64,000 nucleotides of DNA. Source: Bifidobacterium sp. ESL0732. GTDB taxonomy: Bacteria > Actinomycetota > Actinomycetes > Actinomycetales > Bifidobacteriaceae. Shown here piece by piece: positions 45,214 through 54,523 of the stretch. Location of the stretch: contig NZ_CP113920.1 of the NCBI RefSeq assembly GCF_029395535.1, positions 1,054,001 to 1,118,000 of the forward strand. Direction: 5' to 3'. Positions within the stretch are counted from its first letter, which is position 1. Each line of letters begins with the position of its first letter. The position numbers and the translations under genes are program-made. The notes under the pieces were generated by a model. That model was not told the DNA's origin and ran no database searches. It was given only the letters and a program-made list of their open reading frames with translations.

Positions 45214-48200
45214 GTGACTCTTAAGACCCCACTCGATTTGACGATTCATCGCGCGCAAGGTATGTATGACCCTGCGGCAGAGCATGATGCGTGCGGTGTC
45301 GGCATGGTTACCACCTTGAACAAGCGCCCGGAACGCAAGATCGTCGACGACGCCATCGAAGTGCTCGTTAACCTGAACCACCGTGGGGCGGTAGGAGCCG
45401 AGGAAAACACCGGTGATGGTGCCGGCATCCTTATGGCCATGCCCGACGAGTTCATGCGTTCCGTTATCGAGGCTGATTTGCCGCAGGCCGGGCATTATGT
45501 CGTTGGTATCGCATTCCTTGACCGCGACTTGGCATCTGCAAGCGAGCAGAAGCGTCAGATCGCCGATATCGTAGCCGAAGAAGGCTTGGAAGTCCTTGCG
45601 TGGCGTACAGTGCCGACCAACCCGGACGGGCTGGGCTTGCAGGCGTTGGCTTCGATGCCGGCCTTCGAAATGTTGGTCATGTCCTCGCCACAACAGGCCG
45701 GGCAGGCATCGTTGGGCGGCTTGGAGCTTGACCGCAAGGCGTTCCGCGTCCGCAAACGCGTCGAGCACGAGGCCGGGGTCTATTTCGCCTCGCTTTCCGC
45801 GCGGACGATTACCTACAAGGGCATGCTTACCACGATGCAGCTCACCAACTTCTTCCCGGACCTCAACGATTCCAAGATGAAGACGACCATTGCCATCGTC
45901 CATTCGCGCTTCTCCACCAACACCTTCCCAAGCTGGCCGTTGGCCCAGCCGTTCCGCCTCATTGCGCACAACGGCGAGATCAATACCATCCAGGGCAACC
46001 GCAACTGGCTTTCCGCGCGTGAAGGCAAGCTCAGCAGCGAGTTGTTGGGGGAGTTCGAACCGTTGCTGCCGGTGGCCACGCCGGGTTATTCCGATTCCGG
46101 CACGTTCGATGAATGCCTTGAGCTGCTTCATCTCGCCGGGCGCAGTCTGCCGCACGCCGTGCTGATGATGTTGCCGCCGGCTTGGGAGAAGGACGATACG
46201 TTTGACGCCGACGTCCGTGCGTTCTACGAATATAACAATTCACTGATCGAGCCTTGGGACGGTCCAGCCGACATCATTTTCACCGACGGTACGTTGGTCG
46301 GAGCACAGCTCGACCGCAACGGCTTTCGTCCCGGACGTTGGCAGATCACCGACGACGGATACGTTGTGCTGGCCAGCGAAGCCGGTGTGTTGCCCGAAAC
46401 CGAACAGGAACATATCGTCGCCAAGGGCAGGCTCGAACCTGGCAAGATGTTTCTCATTGATACCGCTGAAGGGCGCATTGTGCCTGACAAGGAGATCAAG
46501 CATCAGCTCGCTACGCAGCATCCATACCGTGAATGGATTGAAGGCAATGCTGTCAGACTGAGCGACCTTCCGGCACGCGAGCACGTCCGTCACTCCAACG
46601 TTTCTGTCGTCCGCCGCCAACGCGCGTTCGGCTATACGCAGGAGGATTTGAAGATTCTGCTGCGGCCGATGGCCAACACCGGCAAGGAGCCTATCGGTGC
46701 GATGGGCAATGACACCCCTCAGCCTGTTCTTTCCAACCATAGCCGCATGCTGTTCGACTACTTCACCCAGAAATTCGCACAGGTCACCAACCCGCCGCTG
46801 GACTGGGAACGTGAGGAAATCGTCACGTCGTTGGCCTCGGCCATCGGTCCAGAGCCCAATCTGCTGGAGGACTTGGCGCTTTCCGCCAAGAAGATCGTCA
46901 TCCCGAACCCGGTCATCGATTCCGACGAGATGGCCCAGCTCAAGCGTCTTGACCGCGCCAAGGTGCTCGGCGGGTATTACAAGCCGTTCATTGTTCACGG
47001 TCTTTATCAGGTCGCCGGAGGCGGCAAAGCGCTTGAGGCCCGTCTTGAAGAGATTTTTGACGAAGTTGATCAGGCCATCGCCGAAGGCAAGAATTTCATC
47101 GTGCTTTCCGACCGCGATTCCAACCATACATGGGGTCCGATTCCTTCGTTGCTGCTTACCAGCGCGGTGCAGCATCACTTGTTGCGTATGCATACCCGTA
47201 CGCAGGTCTCCATGGCCGTCGAGGCGGGCGACGTCCGTGAAATCCATCACGTCGCCTTGCTCATCGCCTATGGCGCCGCTTGTGTGAATCCTTACCTCGC
47301 CTTCGAATCCGTGGAGGATCTGGCGCGAGGTGGATTCCTTGACGTCGATGCCAAGACCGGTGTGGAGAACCTTCGCAAGGCTCTTTCCGTCGGCGTTCTG
47401 AAGATCATGAGCAAGATGGGCGTCTCCACTATCATGAGCTACCGCGGCGCTCAACTTTTCGAGGCTGTCGGCCTTAATCAGGAGGTCATCGACAAGTACT
47501 TCACCGGCACTACCTCACGTGTCGGCGGCATCGGCCTCGATGAAATCGCCGAGGAAGTCGCCACCCGACATCGCGTTGCCTATCCAAACCAATGGACGGC
47601 AACGCCGCACCGTAGGCTGCGCGTCGGCGGACAATACAAGTGGAGGAGAACCGGCGAAGATCATTTGAATGACCCAGAATCCGTTTTCTTGCTGCAACAG
47701 GCCACCCAACGCGGCGACTACGGCCTGTTCAAGAAATATTCCGAGCACGTCAACGACACGTCAAACAGATTGATGACGCTGCGTGGGCTGATGAAATTCA
47801 CCGGCAATCGCAAGCCGATTCCGATTGAGGAAGTCGAGCCGGAAAGCGAGATTGTCAAGCGGTTCTCCACCGGTGCGATGAGCTATGGTTCTATCTCGCA
47901 GGAAGCACACGAAACGCTTGCTATCGCCATGAACTCTATCGGAGCCCGTTCCAATTCCGGCGAGGGCGGCGAATCCGACGACCGTATCGAAGACCCGCTG
48001 CGTTCCAGCCGCATCAAGCAGATCGCGTCCGCGCGGTTCGGCGTTACCAGCGATTATCTCGTCCACGCCACCGACCTGCAAATCAAGCTTGCCCAGGGTG
48101 CCAAGCCCGGTGAAGGTGGGCATCTGCCTGGCGCCAAAGTGCCGCCATGGATTGCCACCGTGCGTCACGCCACGCCTGGCGTCGAACTGATTTCACCGCC

Positions 48201-49800
48201 GCCTCACCACGACATCTACTCCATCGAGGATCTGAAGCAGCTGATCTACGATGCAAAGATGGCCAATCCCAAGGCCCGCATCCACGTCAAGCTCGTCTCC
48301 GAATTCGGCGTGGGCACCGTTGCGGCAGGCGTAGCCAAATGCCATGCCGACGTGGTGTTGATTTCTGGCTCTGATGGCGGCACGGGTGCGGCTCCGCTGA
48401 ACGCCATCAAGCACGCCGGCACTCCTTGGGAGATTGGCCTTTCCGAGACCCAGCAGACACTGATTTTGAACGGTCTACGTTCGCGCATCGTTGTTCAGTG
48501 TGACGGCGAACTGAAGACCGGCCGTGACGTGGTCATCGCCGCCCTGCTCGGTGCCGAGGAATTCGGCTTTGCCACCACTGCGCTAATGGCCGAAGGTTGC
48601 GTCATGATGCGCGCCTGCAACCTGAACACCTGCCCGCAAGGCATCGCCACCCAGGACCCGGAGTTGCGCGCACGCTACACCGGCAAGCCCGAATACGTGG
48701 TCAACTTCTTCATGTTCATCGCTCGTGAGGTGCGAGAACTGCTGGCGCGACTCGGCTTCCATAGCCTCGAAGAGGCCGTCGGCCACGTTGAATGCCTCGA
48801 TCAGGACGAAGCCGTGGAACGTTGGAAGTCCAATGGCGTTGATCTTTCGAACGTCCTTGCCCAGTCGGGCCCGACGCCCGGTACGATTCTTCATCAGACG
48901 ATTAAGCAGAACCACGAGCTTGACAAGGCACTGGACAACAGACTCATCGAATTGGTCAAGCCTGCGCTCGACAACCGCGAGCCGGTGCGTCTCGACCTGC
49001 CGATCCGCAACGTCAACCGCACCGTCGGCACGATGGTCGGCTACGAAATCACCAAGCGTTACGGTGCCAAAGGCCTGCCTGATGACACCATCGATATGAC
49101 CCTGCGCGGTTCCGGCGGTCAGTCCATTGGCGCGTTCATCCCGCGCGGCGAGACCTTGCGCATCTACGGCGAGGTCAACGATTATGCAGCCAAGGGCCTT
49201 TCCGGCGGACGCATCATCGTCCGTCCCGAAGACGGCGAATTGAGCTTCGATCCGCACACCAACGTCATCGCCGGCAATGTCACCGGTTTCGGCGCGACCT
49301 CAGGAGAGATGTACGTTGCCGGACGTGCCGGTGAACGATTCGCGGTTCGTAACGGCGGCGCGACATTCGTGGTGGAAGGCGTGGGTGACCACGGCTGTGA
49401 ATATATGACCGGCGGCACCGTGGTGGTGCTCGGTCCCACCGGACGCAACTTCGGCGCCGGTTTCTCCGGAGGCCACGCCTACGTACTCGATCTGGATATG
49501 AACAAGGTCAATCCGGGAGCCGTCAAATCCGGTTCCCTGCTCTTCGAAGCCTTGAACGACGACGAAGCCCAGCGCGTCCATCAGATGGTCAAGAAACATG
49601 CGGAAGAAACGGGTTCGCTCTTCGCGCAGACCCTGCTCGACGATTGGGAACAGGCGCGTTCCCGCTTCACGCATGTCGTGCCTAAGCAGTTCGTCGCGAT
49701 GAGCGCGGCCATGGACGAGGCCCGCGTTGACAACGTCGATTTCAACGCTCCCGGAGCCTGGGATAGCGTCTACGAGCATGTGATGGAGGGAGTGGACTGA
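45214..49800 (+). CDS. gltB: Glutamate synthase large subunit
   Basis: A 1528-residue GltB, which forms glutamate from 2-oxoglutarate and glutamine. The N-terminal glutamine amidotransferase uses Cys27 (HDACGVGM), exposed after removal of the preceding residues. The central and FMN domains include EAHETLAIAMNSIGARSNSGEGGE, QIASARFGVTSDYLVHA, AQGAKPGEGGHLPG and SGSDGGTGAAPLNAIKHAG; the 3Fe-4S Cys cluster is MMRACNLNTCPQGIA. The C-terminal beta-helix is Gly-rich. GTG 45214 is chosen; GTG codons at 45205 and 45211 also lie in frame, and AGAGG upstream fits 45214 best. gltD overlaps by one base. Confidence 0.97.
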   Translation: MTLKTPLDLTIHRAQGMYDPAAEHDACGVGMVTTLNKRPERKIVDDAIEVLVNLNHRGAVGAEENTGDGAGILMAMPDEFMRSVIEADLPQAGHYVVGIAFLDRDLASASEQKRQIADIVAEEGLEVLAWRTVPTNPDGLGLQALASMPAFEMLVMSSPQQAGQASLGGLELDRKAFRVRKRVEHEAGVYFASLSARTITYKGMLTTMQLTNFFPDLNDSKMKTTIAIVHSRFSTNTFPSWPLAQPFRLIAHNGEINTIQGNRNWLSAREGKLSSELLGEFEPLLPVATPGYSDSGTFDECLELLHLAGRSLPHAVLMMLPPAWEKDDTFDADVRAFYEYNNSLIEPWDGPADIIFTDGTLVGAQLDRNGFRPGRWQITDDGYVVLASEAGVLPETEQEHIVAKGRLEPGKMFLIDTAEGRIVPDKEIKHQLATQHPYREWIEGNAVRLSDLPAREHVRHSNVSVVRRQRAFGYTQEDLKILLRPMANTGKEPIGAMGNDTPQPVLSNHSRMLFDYFTQKFAQVTNPPLDWEREEIVTSLASAIGPEPNLLEDLALSAKKIVIPNPVIDSDEMAQLKRLDRAKVLGGYYKPFIVHGLYQVAGGGKALEARLEEIFDEVDQAIAEGKNFIVLSDRDSNHTWGPIPSLLLTSAVQHHLLRMHTRTQVSMAVEAGDVREIHHVALLIAYGAACVNPYLAFESVEDLARGGFLDVDAKTGVENLRKALSVGVLKIMSKMGVSTIMSYRGAQLFEAVGLNQEVIDKYFTGTTSRVGGIGLDEIAEEVATRHRVAYPNQWTATPHRRLRVGGQYKWRRTGEDHLNDPESVFLLQQATQRGDYGLFKKYSEHVNDTSNRLMTLRGLMKFTGNRKPIPIEEVEPESEIVKRFSTGAMSYGSISQEAHETLAIAMNSIGARSNSGEGGESDDRIEDPLRSSRIKQIASARFGVTSDYLVHATDLQIKLAQGAKPGEGGHLPGAKVPPWIATVRHATPGVELISPPPHHDIYSIEDLKQLIYDAKMANPKARIHVKLVSEFGVGTVAAGVAKCHADVVLISGSDGGTGAAPLNAIKHAGTPWEIGLSETQQTLILNGLRSRIVVQCDGELKTGRDVVIAALLGAEEFGFATTALMAEGCVMMRACNLNTCPQGIATQDPELRARYTGKPEYVVNFFMFIAREVRELLARLGFHSLEEAVGHVECLDQDEAVERWKSNGVDLSNVLAQSGPTPGTILHQTIKQNHELDKALDNRLIELVKPALDNREPVRLDLPIRNVNRTVGTMVGYEITKRYGAKGLPDDTIDMTLRGSGGQSIGAFIPRGETLRIYGEVNDYAAKGLSGGRIIVRPEDGELSFDPHTNVIAGNVTGFGATSGEMYVAGRAGERFAVRNGGATFVVEGVGDHGCEYMTGGTVVVLGPTGRNFGAGFSGGHAYVLDLDMNKVNPGAVKSGSLLFEALNDDEAQRVHQMVKKHAEETGSLFAQTLLDDWEQARSRFTHVVPKQFVAMSAAMDEARVDNVDFNAPGAWDSVYEHVMEGVD

Positions 49801-51341
49801 TGAGCGATCCCAAAGGATTTCTGAAAGTACAGACGCGCCACGAGGCGCAGGACCGTCCAGTGGCCGAGCGCATCCACGATTGGAAGGATGTGCACGCCCA
49901 GTCCGGTTTCCAGCCGTGGACCAAGGAGCAGGCCGCGCGTTGCATGGACTGTGGCACGCCATTCTGTATGACAGGTTGCCCGCTTGGCAACATCATTCCG
50001 GACTTCAACGATCTGGTGCGGCAAGGTCAGTGGGAAGAAGCCTATCAGCGGCTTTCCTCCACCAACAATTTCCCCGAAGTCACTGGACTGATCTGCCCGG
50101 CACCGTGTGAACAGGCGTGCGTATTGGGCATTCACCAGCCGCCGACGATGATCAAAGCCGACGAGCAGACCATCATCGACCAGGCGTGGAAACTTGACTA
50201 CGTGAAGCCGATGCCGCCACAGCGTCTTTCCGACATGACTATCGCCATCGTCGGTTCCGGCCCCGCCGGTCTCGCCTGCGCCCAGCAGCTGACCCGTGCT
50301 GGCCACACCGTCGTCGTTTACGAACGTGACGACGAAATCGGCGGGCTGATGCGCTACGGCATCCCGTCCTTCAAACTCGACAAGCATCTGATTGACCGCC
50401 GCATCCAGCAGATGGAGGCCGAGGGCACAGTGTTCCGCACGAATATGGAAATCGGCAAGGATGTGAGTTGGGACGAGCTGCGTTCGCGCTATGACGCCGT
50501 GGTAGTAGCTATTGGTTCCGGCGTTCCGCGTGATGTCAGCGTACCCGGCCGTGAACTTGACGGCATCCACTTCGCCATGGACTTCCTGCCTGATGCCAAC
50601 CGTCGTTGCGAAGGCAAGGAGCCAATCAACGATATCGACGCCAACGGCAAGAAAGTCGTCATTATCGGTGGCGGCGATACCGGTTCGGATTGCCTTGGCA
50701 CCGCTATTCGTCAAGGCGCCACCAGCATCACCGTCCTGCAGATCAATCCCAAGGAACCCAAGGTCCGTCCGGACAATCAACCCTGGCCGACTTACGCGCG
50801 TCTCTACCAGCCCACCACCTCGATGGAGGAGGGCGGCACCTATGAATACAAGACCGATACCGTCAGTTTCACTGGCATCGAGGAAGTCGCAGAAACCGAT
50901 CGTGTGACCCTGGATGGCAGCGGCTTGGCGAGCGGATTCGTAGCCGATGAATCCGGCCATGTCACAGGTGTCAAAGTCATCGATGTGAAAAGTACGGCGG
51001 ACGGTAAACGCGAACATGTCCCCGGAACCGAACGGATTATCGACGCCGATCTGGTATTGATCTCCACTGGCTTCCTGCATCCTGACACCTCGACGCTGCT
51101 CAGCCAGCTGCCGGTCGAGCTCGACCGACGCGGTAATGTGGCTCGTAACAAGCAATTCGAGACCAGTCAGGATGGCGTCTTTGTGTGCGGTGACGCGGGA
51201 AGAGGCCAGAGTCTTGTGGTCTGGGCGATTGCCGAAGGCCGCAGTTGCGCATCTGCCGTCGACCGTTTCCTCAACGGCACCACCGAGCTTCCCGCCCCGA
51301 TTGTCTCCACACAAAAGCCGATGGTGCTTCCAAGGCTCTGA
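49800..51341 (+). CDS. gltD: Glutamate synthase small subunit
   Basis: A 513-residue FAD protein that passes electrons from NADPH to GltB. Cysteine-rich 4Fe-4S region near the N-terminus: CMDCGTPFCMTGCPLGN and CPAPCEQACVLG. The FAD Rossmann is IAIVGSGPAGLACAQQL, and the NADPH domain has VVIIGGGDTGSDCLG. The C-terminus has FVCGDAGRGQSLVVWAIAEGR. It overlaps the gltB stop by one base (TGATG), so the subunits are made in a fixed ratio. Together with glnE at the end of the window it marks a nitrogen-assimilation role. Confidence 0.96.
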   Translation: MSDPKGFLKVQTRHEAQDRPVAERIHDWKDVHAQSGFQPWTKEQAARCMDCGTPFCMTGCPLGNIIPDFNDLVRQGQWEEAYQRLSSTNNFPEVTGLICPAPCEQACVLGIHQPPTMIKADEQTIIDQAWKLDYVKPMPPQRLSDMTIAIVGSGPAGLACAQQLTRAGHTVVVYERDDEIGGLMRYGIPSFKLDKHLIDRRIQQMEAEGTVFRTNMEIGKDVSWDELRSRYDAVVVAIGSGVPRDVSVPGRELDGIHFAMDFLPDANRRCEGKEPINDIDANGKKVVIIGGGDTGSDCLGTAIRQGATSITVLQINPKEPKVRPDNQPWPTYARLYQPTTSMEEGGTYEYKTDTVSFTGIEEVAETDRVTLDGSGLASGFVADESGHVTGVKVIDVKSTADGKREHVPGTERIIDADLVLISTGFLHPDTSTLLSQLPVELDRRGNVARNKQFETSQDGVFVCGDAGRGQSLVVWAIAEGRSCASAVDRFLNGTTELPAPIVSTQKPMVLPRL

Positions 51342-51453
51342 GAAGTGGGCTCGAAAACTAAGAGGTAGGCCGCAAGAAATTCGTGTGCGTATCTCTTGGC
51401 AGGGTTGGGGCTAAAATTAGACCAGAACGAATTCACCGCTGAAAGGAATCGAG

Positions 51454-51906
51454 ATGCCGAATCGCGCTGAACGCAGGGCACAGACCAAGCGCAACCGTCA
51501 AGGAGTGCCGCAACCGAATCAGCCGCAGAATCGTGGCCGTGGTGGTTTGATTGATGAATATTCGTTGCAGGAACGCAGCCGTCGCCTTGAGGAGAACGGT
51601 GGCACCGAATGGAAGCCCAAGGCCGAGAAGCTGGCGGCACCGGCAGAGAATCTTGATCCCAACTACAGCGATCCGAAGGTCATGAAGGCGCCGCACTCGT
51701 TGCATCAGTGGTTCAGAATCGCCAGCTGGACCTTGATTATTCTTTCGGGCATCGCCTTTGCGATTCTGATGTGGGTTCCTAAGCATCCAATGTGGCTGAT
51801 TTTGACCGTTTCCATCATTTTTGTGGTCGGTGTGCTGAGCCTGTTCTTCACGGCTGGGAATTATCATCACAATCCGAACCTTGATTCCAATGGCACCGCG
51901 ATTTAA
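51454..51906 (+). CDS. Small membrane protein, C-terminal two-helix, unknown function
   Basis: A 150-residue protein. The first 85 residues are polar, basic and Gln/Asn-rich (RRAQTKRNRQGVPQPNQPQN), probably cytoplasmic. Two hydrophobic segments follow, ASWTLIILSGIAFAILMWV (about 91-109) and MWLILTVSIIFVVGVLSLFF (about 113-134), separated by a short PKHP turn. No enzymatic motif and no recognised domain. GAAAGGAATCGAG precedes the ATG. It lies between gltD and glgA with its own probable promoter at about 51345-51440. Confidence 0.75.
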   Translation: MPNRAERRAQTKRNRQGVPQPNQPQNRGRGGLIDEYSLQERSRRLEENGGTEWKPKAEKLAAPAENLDPNYSDPKVMKAPHSLHQWFRIASWTLIILSGIAFAILMWVPKHPMWLILTVSIIFVVGVLSLFFTAGNYHHNPNLDSNGTAI

Positions 51907-51970
51907 AGGGCGTTGTTCGGTTTGTAAGCCGTTGTTCAAAGTGATAGGTGCATAAGGTTGATTGACGCAT

Positions 51971-53194
51971 ATGAGGATTGATCTGCTGACCCGTGAGTAT
52001 CCGCCGCATATCTACGGCGGTGCAGGCGTGCATGTCGAACAACTGTCGAAAGTGCTCGCCGAGCGTGCCGAGGTTACGGTGCGGGCTTTCGATGGGCCCA
52101 GAAAGCCTGATGAGGTTCCACTGGTGCCAGATGGCAGTTTGCACGTGGTCGGCTATGATGTGCCGGCTGAATTATCACAAGATAATATGGCTTTGCAGAC
52201 CTTCGGGGTGGATTTGCAAATGGCCAATGATGTCGATGGTGACATCACGCATGCCCATACATGGTATGCCTGTCTGGCTGGTCGGTTGGCCCAGCAGATG
52301 CACGATATCCCGCTTGTCGTCACCGCGCACAGCCTCGAACCGTTCCGTCCGTGGAAACGTGACCAGCTTGGCGGCGGTTATAATCTAAGTTCTTGGGCCG
52401 AACGTGACGCCTTCACCCATGCCGACCGTGTCATCGCGGTCTCAGAAGGCATGAAACAGGACATTCATACGGCCTATCCTTCGATTGATACCGCGAAAAT
52501 TGCCGTGGTTCATAATGGCATCACTGTGTCCGACTTTGCCACCCCAAGCCCAGATGACCCGGGTTGGAAGGTGTTTGAGCGTTACCATATCGACAGAAAC
52601 AAGCCCACCTTGCTCTTTGTCGGTCGTGTCACGCGGCAGAAAGGCCTGCCGTATCTGTTGCGGGCCCTTCCTCTGATTGACAAGGACATTCAGGTCGTGC
52701 TCTGCGCCGGGGCCCCGGATACCGAGGAACTAGGCAATGAAGTTCGCTCCTCTTTCGCCCAGCTCAAGGCCGAACGCGGCAACGTTATCTGGATTGAGGC
52801 GATGCTGCCACGTTCCGAGTTGAACGCCCTCGAACATGGTTGCAACGCCTTCATTTGTCCGAGTATCTACGAGCCGCTTGGCATCGTTAACCTTGAGGCG
52901 ATGGCCTGCGGTCTGCCGGTGGTCGCCAGTGCCACAGGCGGAATTCCCGAGGTTGTGGTCGACGGGGTGACCGGTTATCTCGTTCCGATAGAACAGAAAC
53001 GTGACGGCAGCGGAACACCCATACATCCTGAGGATTTCGTGCACGATATGGCTGCGGCCATCAACCGGCTTATGGAAAATCCGCAACGAGCCAAGGAGAT
53101 GGGCGAAGCCGGCTTCAGACGTGCCCGCGACCAATTCAGTTGGGAACGCATCGCCGACGAAACCATGGATGTCTATCGTCAGGTTCTGCGTTGA
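51971..53194 (+). CDS. glgA: Glycogen synthase, actinobacterial GT4-like type
   Basis: A 407-residue GT-B fold glycosyltransferase. It opens MRIDLLTREYPPHIYGGAGVHVEQLSK, the start of actinobacterial GlgA proteins, and has FVGRVTRQKGLPYLLRAL and the C-terminal donor-site motif CPSIYEPLGIVNLEAMACGLPVVAS (conserved Glu residues in EPLGIVNLE). It would transfer glucose from ADP-glucose (or make maltose-1-phosphate, as GlgM does in mycobacteria). It is much shorter than the 470-residue E. coli GlgA. ATG 51971 fits the family start; a TTG nine bases upstream is less likely. glgC, its supply enzyme, is at 12-13 kb. Confidence 0.9.
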   Translation: MRIDLLTREYPPHIYGGAGVHVEQLSKVLAERAEVTVRAFDGPRKPDEVPLVPDGSLHVVGYDVPAELSQDNMALQTFGVDLQMANDVDGDITHAHTWYACLAGRLAQQMHDIPLVVTAHSLEPFRPWKRDQLGGGYNLSSWAERDAFTHADRVIAVSEGMKQDIHTAYPSIDTAKIAVVHNGITVSDFATPSPDDPGWKVFERYHIDRNKPTLLFVGRVTRQKGLPYLLRALPLIDKDIQVVLCAGAPDTEELGNEVRSSFAQLKAERGNVIWIEAMLPRSELNALEHGCNAFICPSIYEPLGIVNLEAMACGLPVVASATGGIPEVVVDGVTGYLVPIEQKRDGSGTPIHPEDFVHDMAAAINRLMENPQRAKEMGEAGFRRARDQFSWERIADETMDVYRQVLR

Positions 53195-53320
53195 CAAGTC
53201 GGCTTTGGTCATATGACATGAAAATGTTAAGTTTGATATGGCAGAATGCAGAAGTGCTTGAATTATTATATTCTGCAAGTAATCGTTGAACACGCAGAGA
53301 CAAACCAAGAAAGGTGCGAC

Positions 53321-53494
53321 ATGTTTCAGTATGTGCTGTACGTATTGATTGCCGTCATTTTCATTGTGGCGACGGCTCTCTGCCTTTCCGCGGTCTTCGG
53401 TAAAAAACGAACCCTGCACACTCTCAAAATCGTCGTGGGTTGCTGCCTATATTTCTTTTCCGTGATTCTTTTGGTGGCTAGTTTCCTCACCTGA
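53321..53494 (+). CDS. 57-residue two-helix membrane protein, unknown function
   Basis: ATG 53321 follows AAGAAAGGTGCGAC, a good ribosome site. The product MFQYVLYVLIAVIFIVATALC... has a first hydrophobic helix at about 3-27, a basic turn GKKRTLHTLK and a second helix at about 38-56. The size resembles SecG, but the SecG Gly-rich loop between helices is missing. The frame is open a further 25 codons upstream without a better start. It lies between glgA and an ABC ATPase gene. Expression is likely; function cannot be inferred. Confidence 0.65.
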   Translation: MFQYVLYVLIAVIFIVATALCLSAVFGKKRTLHTLKIVVGCCLYFFSVILLVASFLT

Positions 53495-53620
53495 CCGGCG
53501 GCGTGGCTTCGTCACATTATGGAACGACGGCATTTTCCTCGGCTGTTCCGGATTAGGCTATGAGAACAAACAGAATCGCGCAATAGAGCGCATGGCCATG
53601 ATGAAGGGACAAGAATAAGA

Positions 53621-54481
53621 ATGGGCGAAGCTGTTTCGGCGCTGAAACTGACCAATGTGGAATTTCGTAGGAACCGTCGCGTCATTTTGACCGACGTGAA
53701 CCTTGACCTCAAAAGTGGAGAGAAGTGGGTGCTTTTTGGCCCCAACGGCATCGGCAAATCCAGCCTCGTGGCGATGATGGCGACCCGTGGGTTCCCCTCA
53801 GTGGGAACCGTCGATATCCTTGGCAACCGCCTCGGCAAAGTCAACGTCTTTTCCTACCGCAATCGTATTGGCCTTAGTTCCGCGGAATTGTCACGTTCGT
53901 TCCCCAACGAGGAAGACCCGCTCGACGTCATTTTGACAGCGTTGACCTCGACCACCGGCCGCTGGCGTGAACACTTCACCCAGGCCGATTACGACAAAGC
54001 TCGTGGGTACATGACCATGTTCGGCATCGAATATCTCGAAGGCAAGCAGATGTTCAAGCTTTCGGAAGGTGAGCGCACCCGCGTCTTGATTTGTCGGGCC
54101 CTGATGGGTGACCCCGATCTGCTGATTCTTGACGAGCCGACGACCGGTCTCGATCTGGGTGGCCGCGAGCTGGCTTTGCGAGCGCTGAGCGATATTGGTC
54201 GGCACGACACAGACCGCACGGTGCTGCTGGTGACGCACCGGCTCGAGGAGATTCCGCAAGGTTTTGATCACGTTGCCATCATGGGTCGCATGGCCGGCAA
54301 CGAGACCGACGCCCACGCGGACAATGTCGCTGGTGCCGATCCGCAACCGGGAACCATTATCTATACCGGTGACCTCGAGCACGGCTTTACCGCCGAGCGT
54401 CTCAGCCATATCTTCGGCCTGCCGCTCAAAGTGACCCACGACCAGGGTCGCTGGTCGGCCTACGCCATCGATGATAACTGA
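53621..54481 (+). CDS. ABC transporter ATP-binding protein, permease not adjacent
   Basis: A 286-residue ATPase with Walker A LFGPNGIGKSSLVAM near residue 44, signature LSEGERTRVLICRAL near residue 148, Walker B LLILDEPTTGLDLGG and a switch HRLEEIPQG. The order RTRV after LSEGE and the FP..GTVDILGNRLGKVN start resemble ModF/ybbA-like single-domain ATPases. No membrane subunit is encoded next to it. The central TTGRWREHFTQADYDKARGYM region is part of the helical subdomain. Cargo unknown; it may serve a permease elsewhere or act in another process. Confidence 0.85.
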   Translation: MGEAVSALKLTNVEFRRNRRVILTDVNLDLKSGEKWVLFGPNGIGKSSLVAMMATRGFPSVGTVDILGNRLGKVNVFSYRNRIGLSSAELSRSFPNEEDPLDVILTALTSTTGRWREHFTQADYDKARGYMTMFGIEYLEGKQMFKLSEGERTRVLICRALMGDPDLLILDEPTTGLDLGGRELALRALSDIGRHDTDRTVLLVTHRLEEIPQGFDHVAIMGRMAGNETDAHADNVAGADPQPGTIIYTGDLEHGFTAERLSHIFGLPLKVTHDQGRWSAYAIDDN

Positions 54482-54523
54482 GTTTAATAACATTTATTAC
54501 CGAAGAATGAAGAAAGGGTAGTG

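Noticed and set aside
45199..51314. Several long minus-strand frames opposite gltB and gltD
   Set aside because: Same codon-bias effect; both plus-strand genes are certain.
53321..53494. SecG assignment for the small two-helix protein
   Set aside because: Size and topology fit but the Gly-rich loop and SecG signature are missing.
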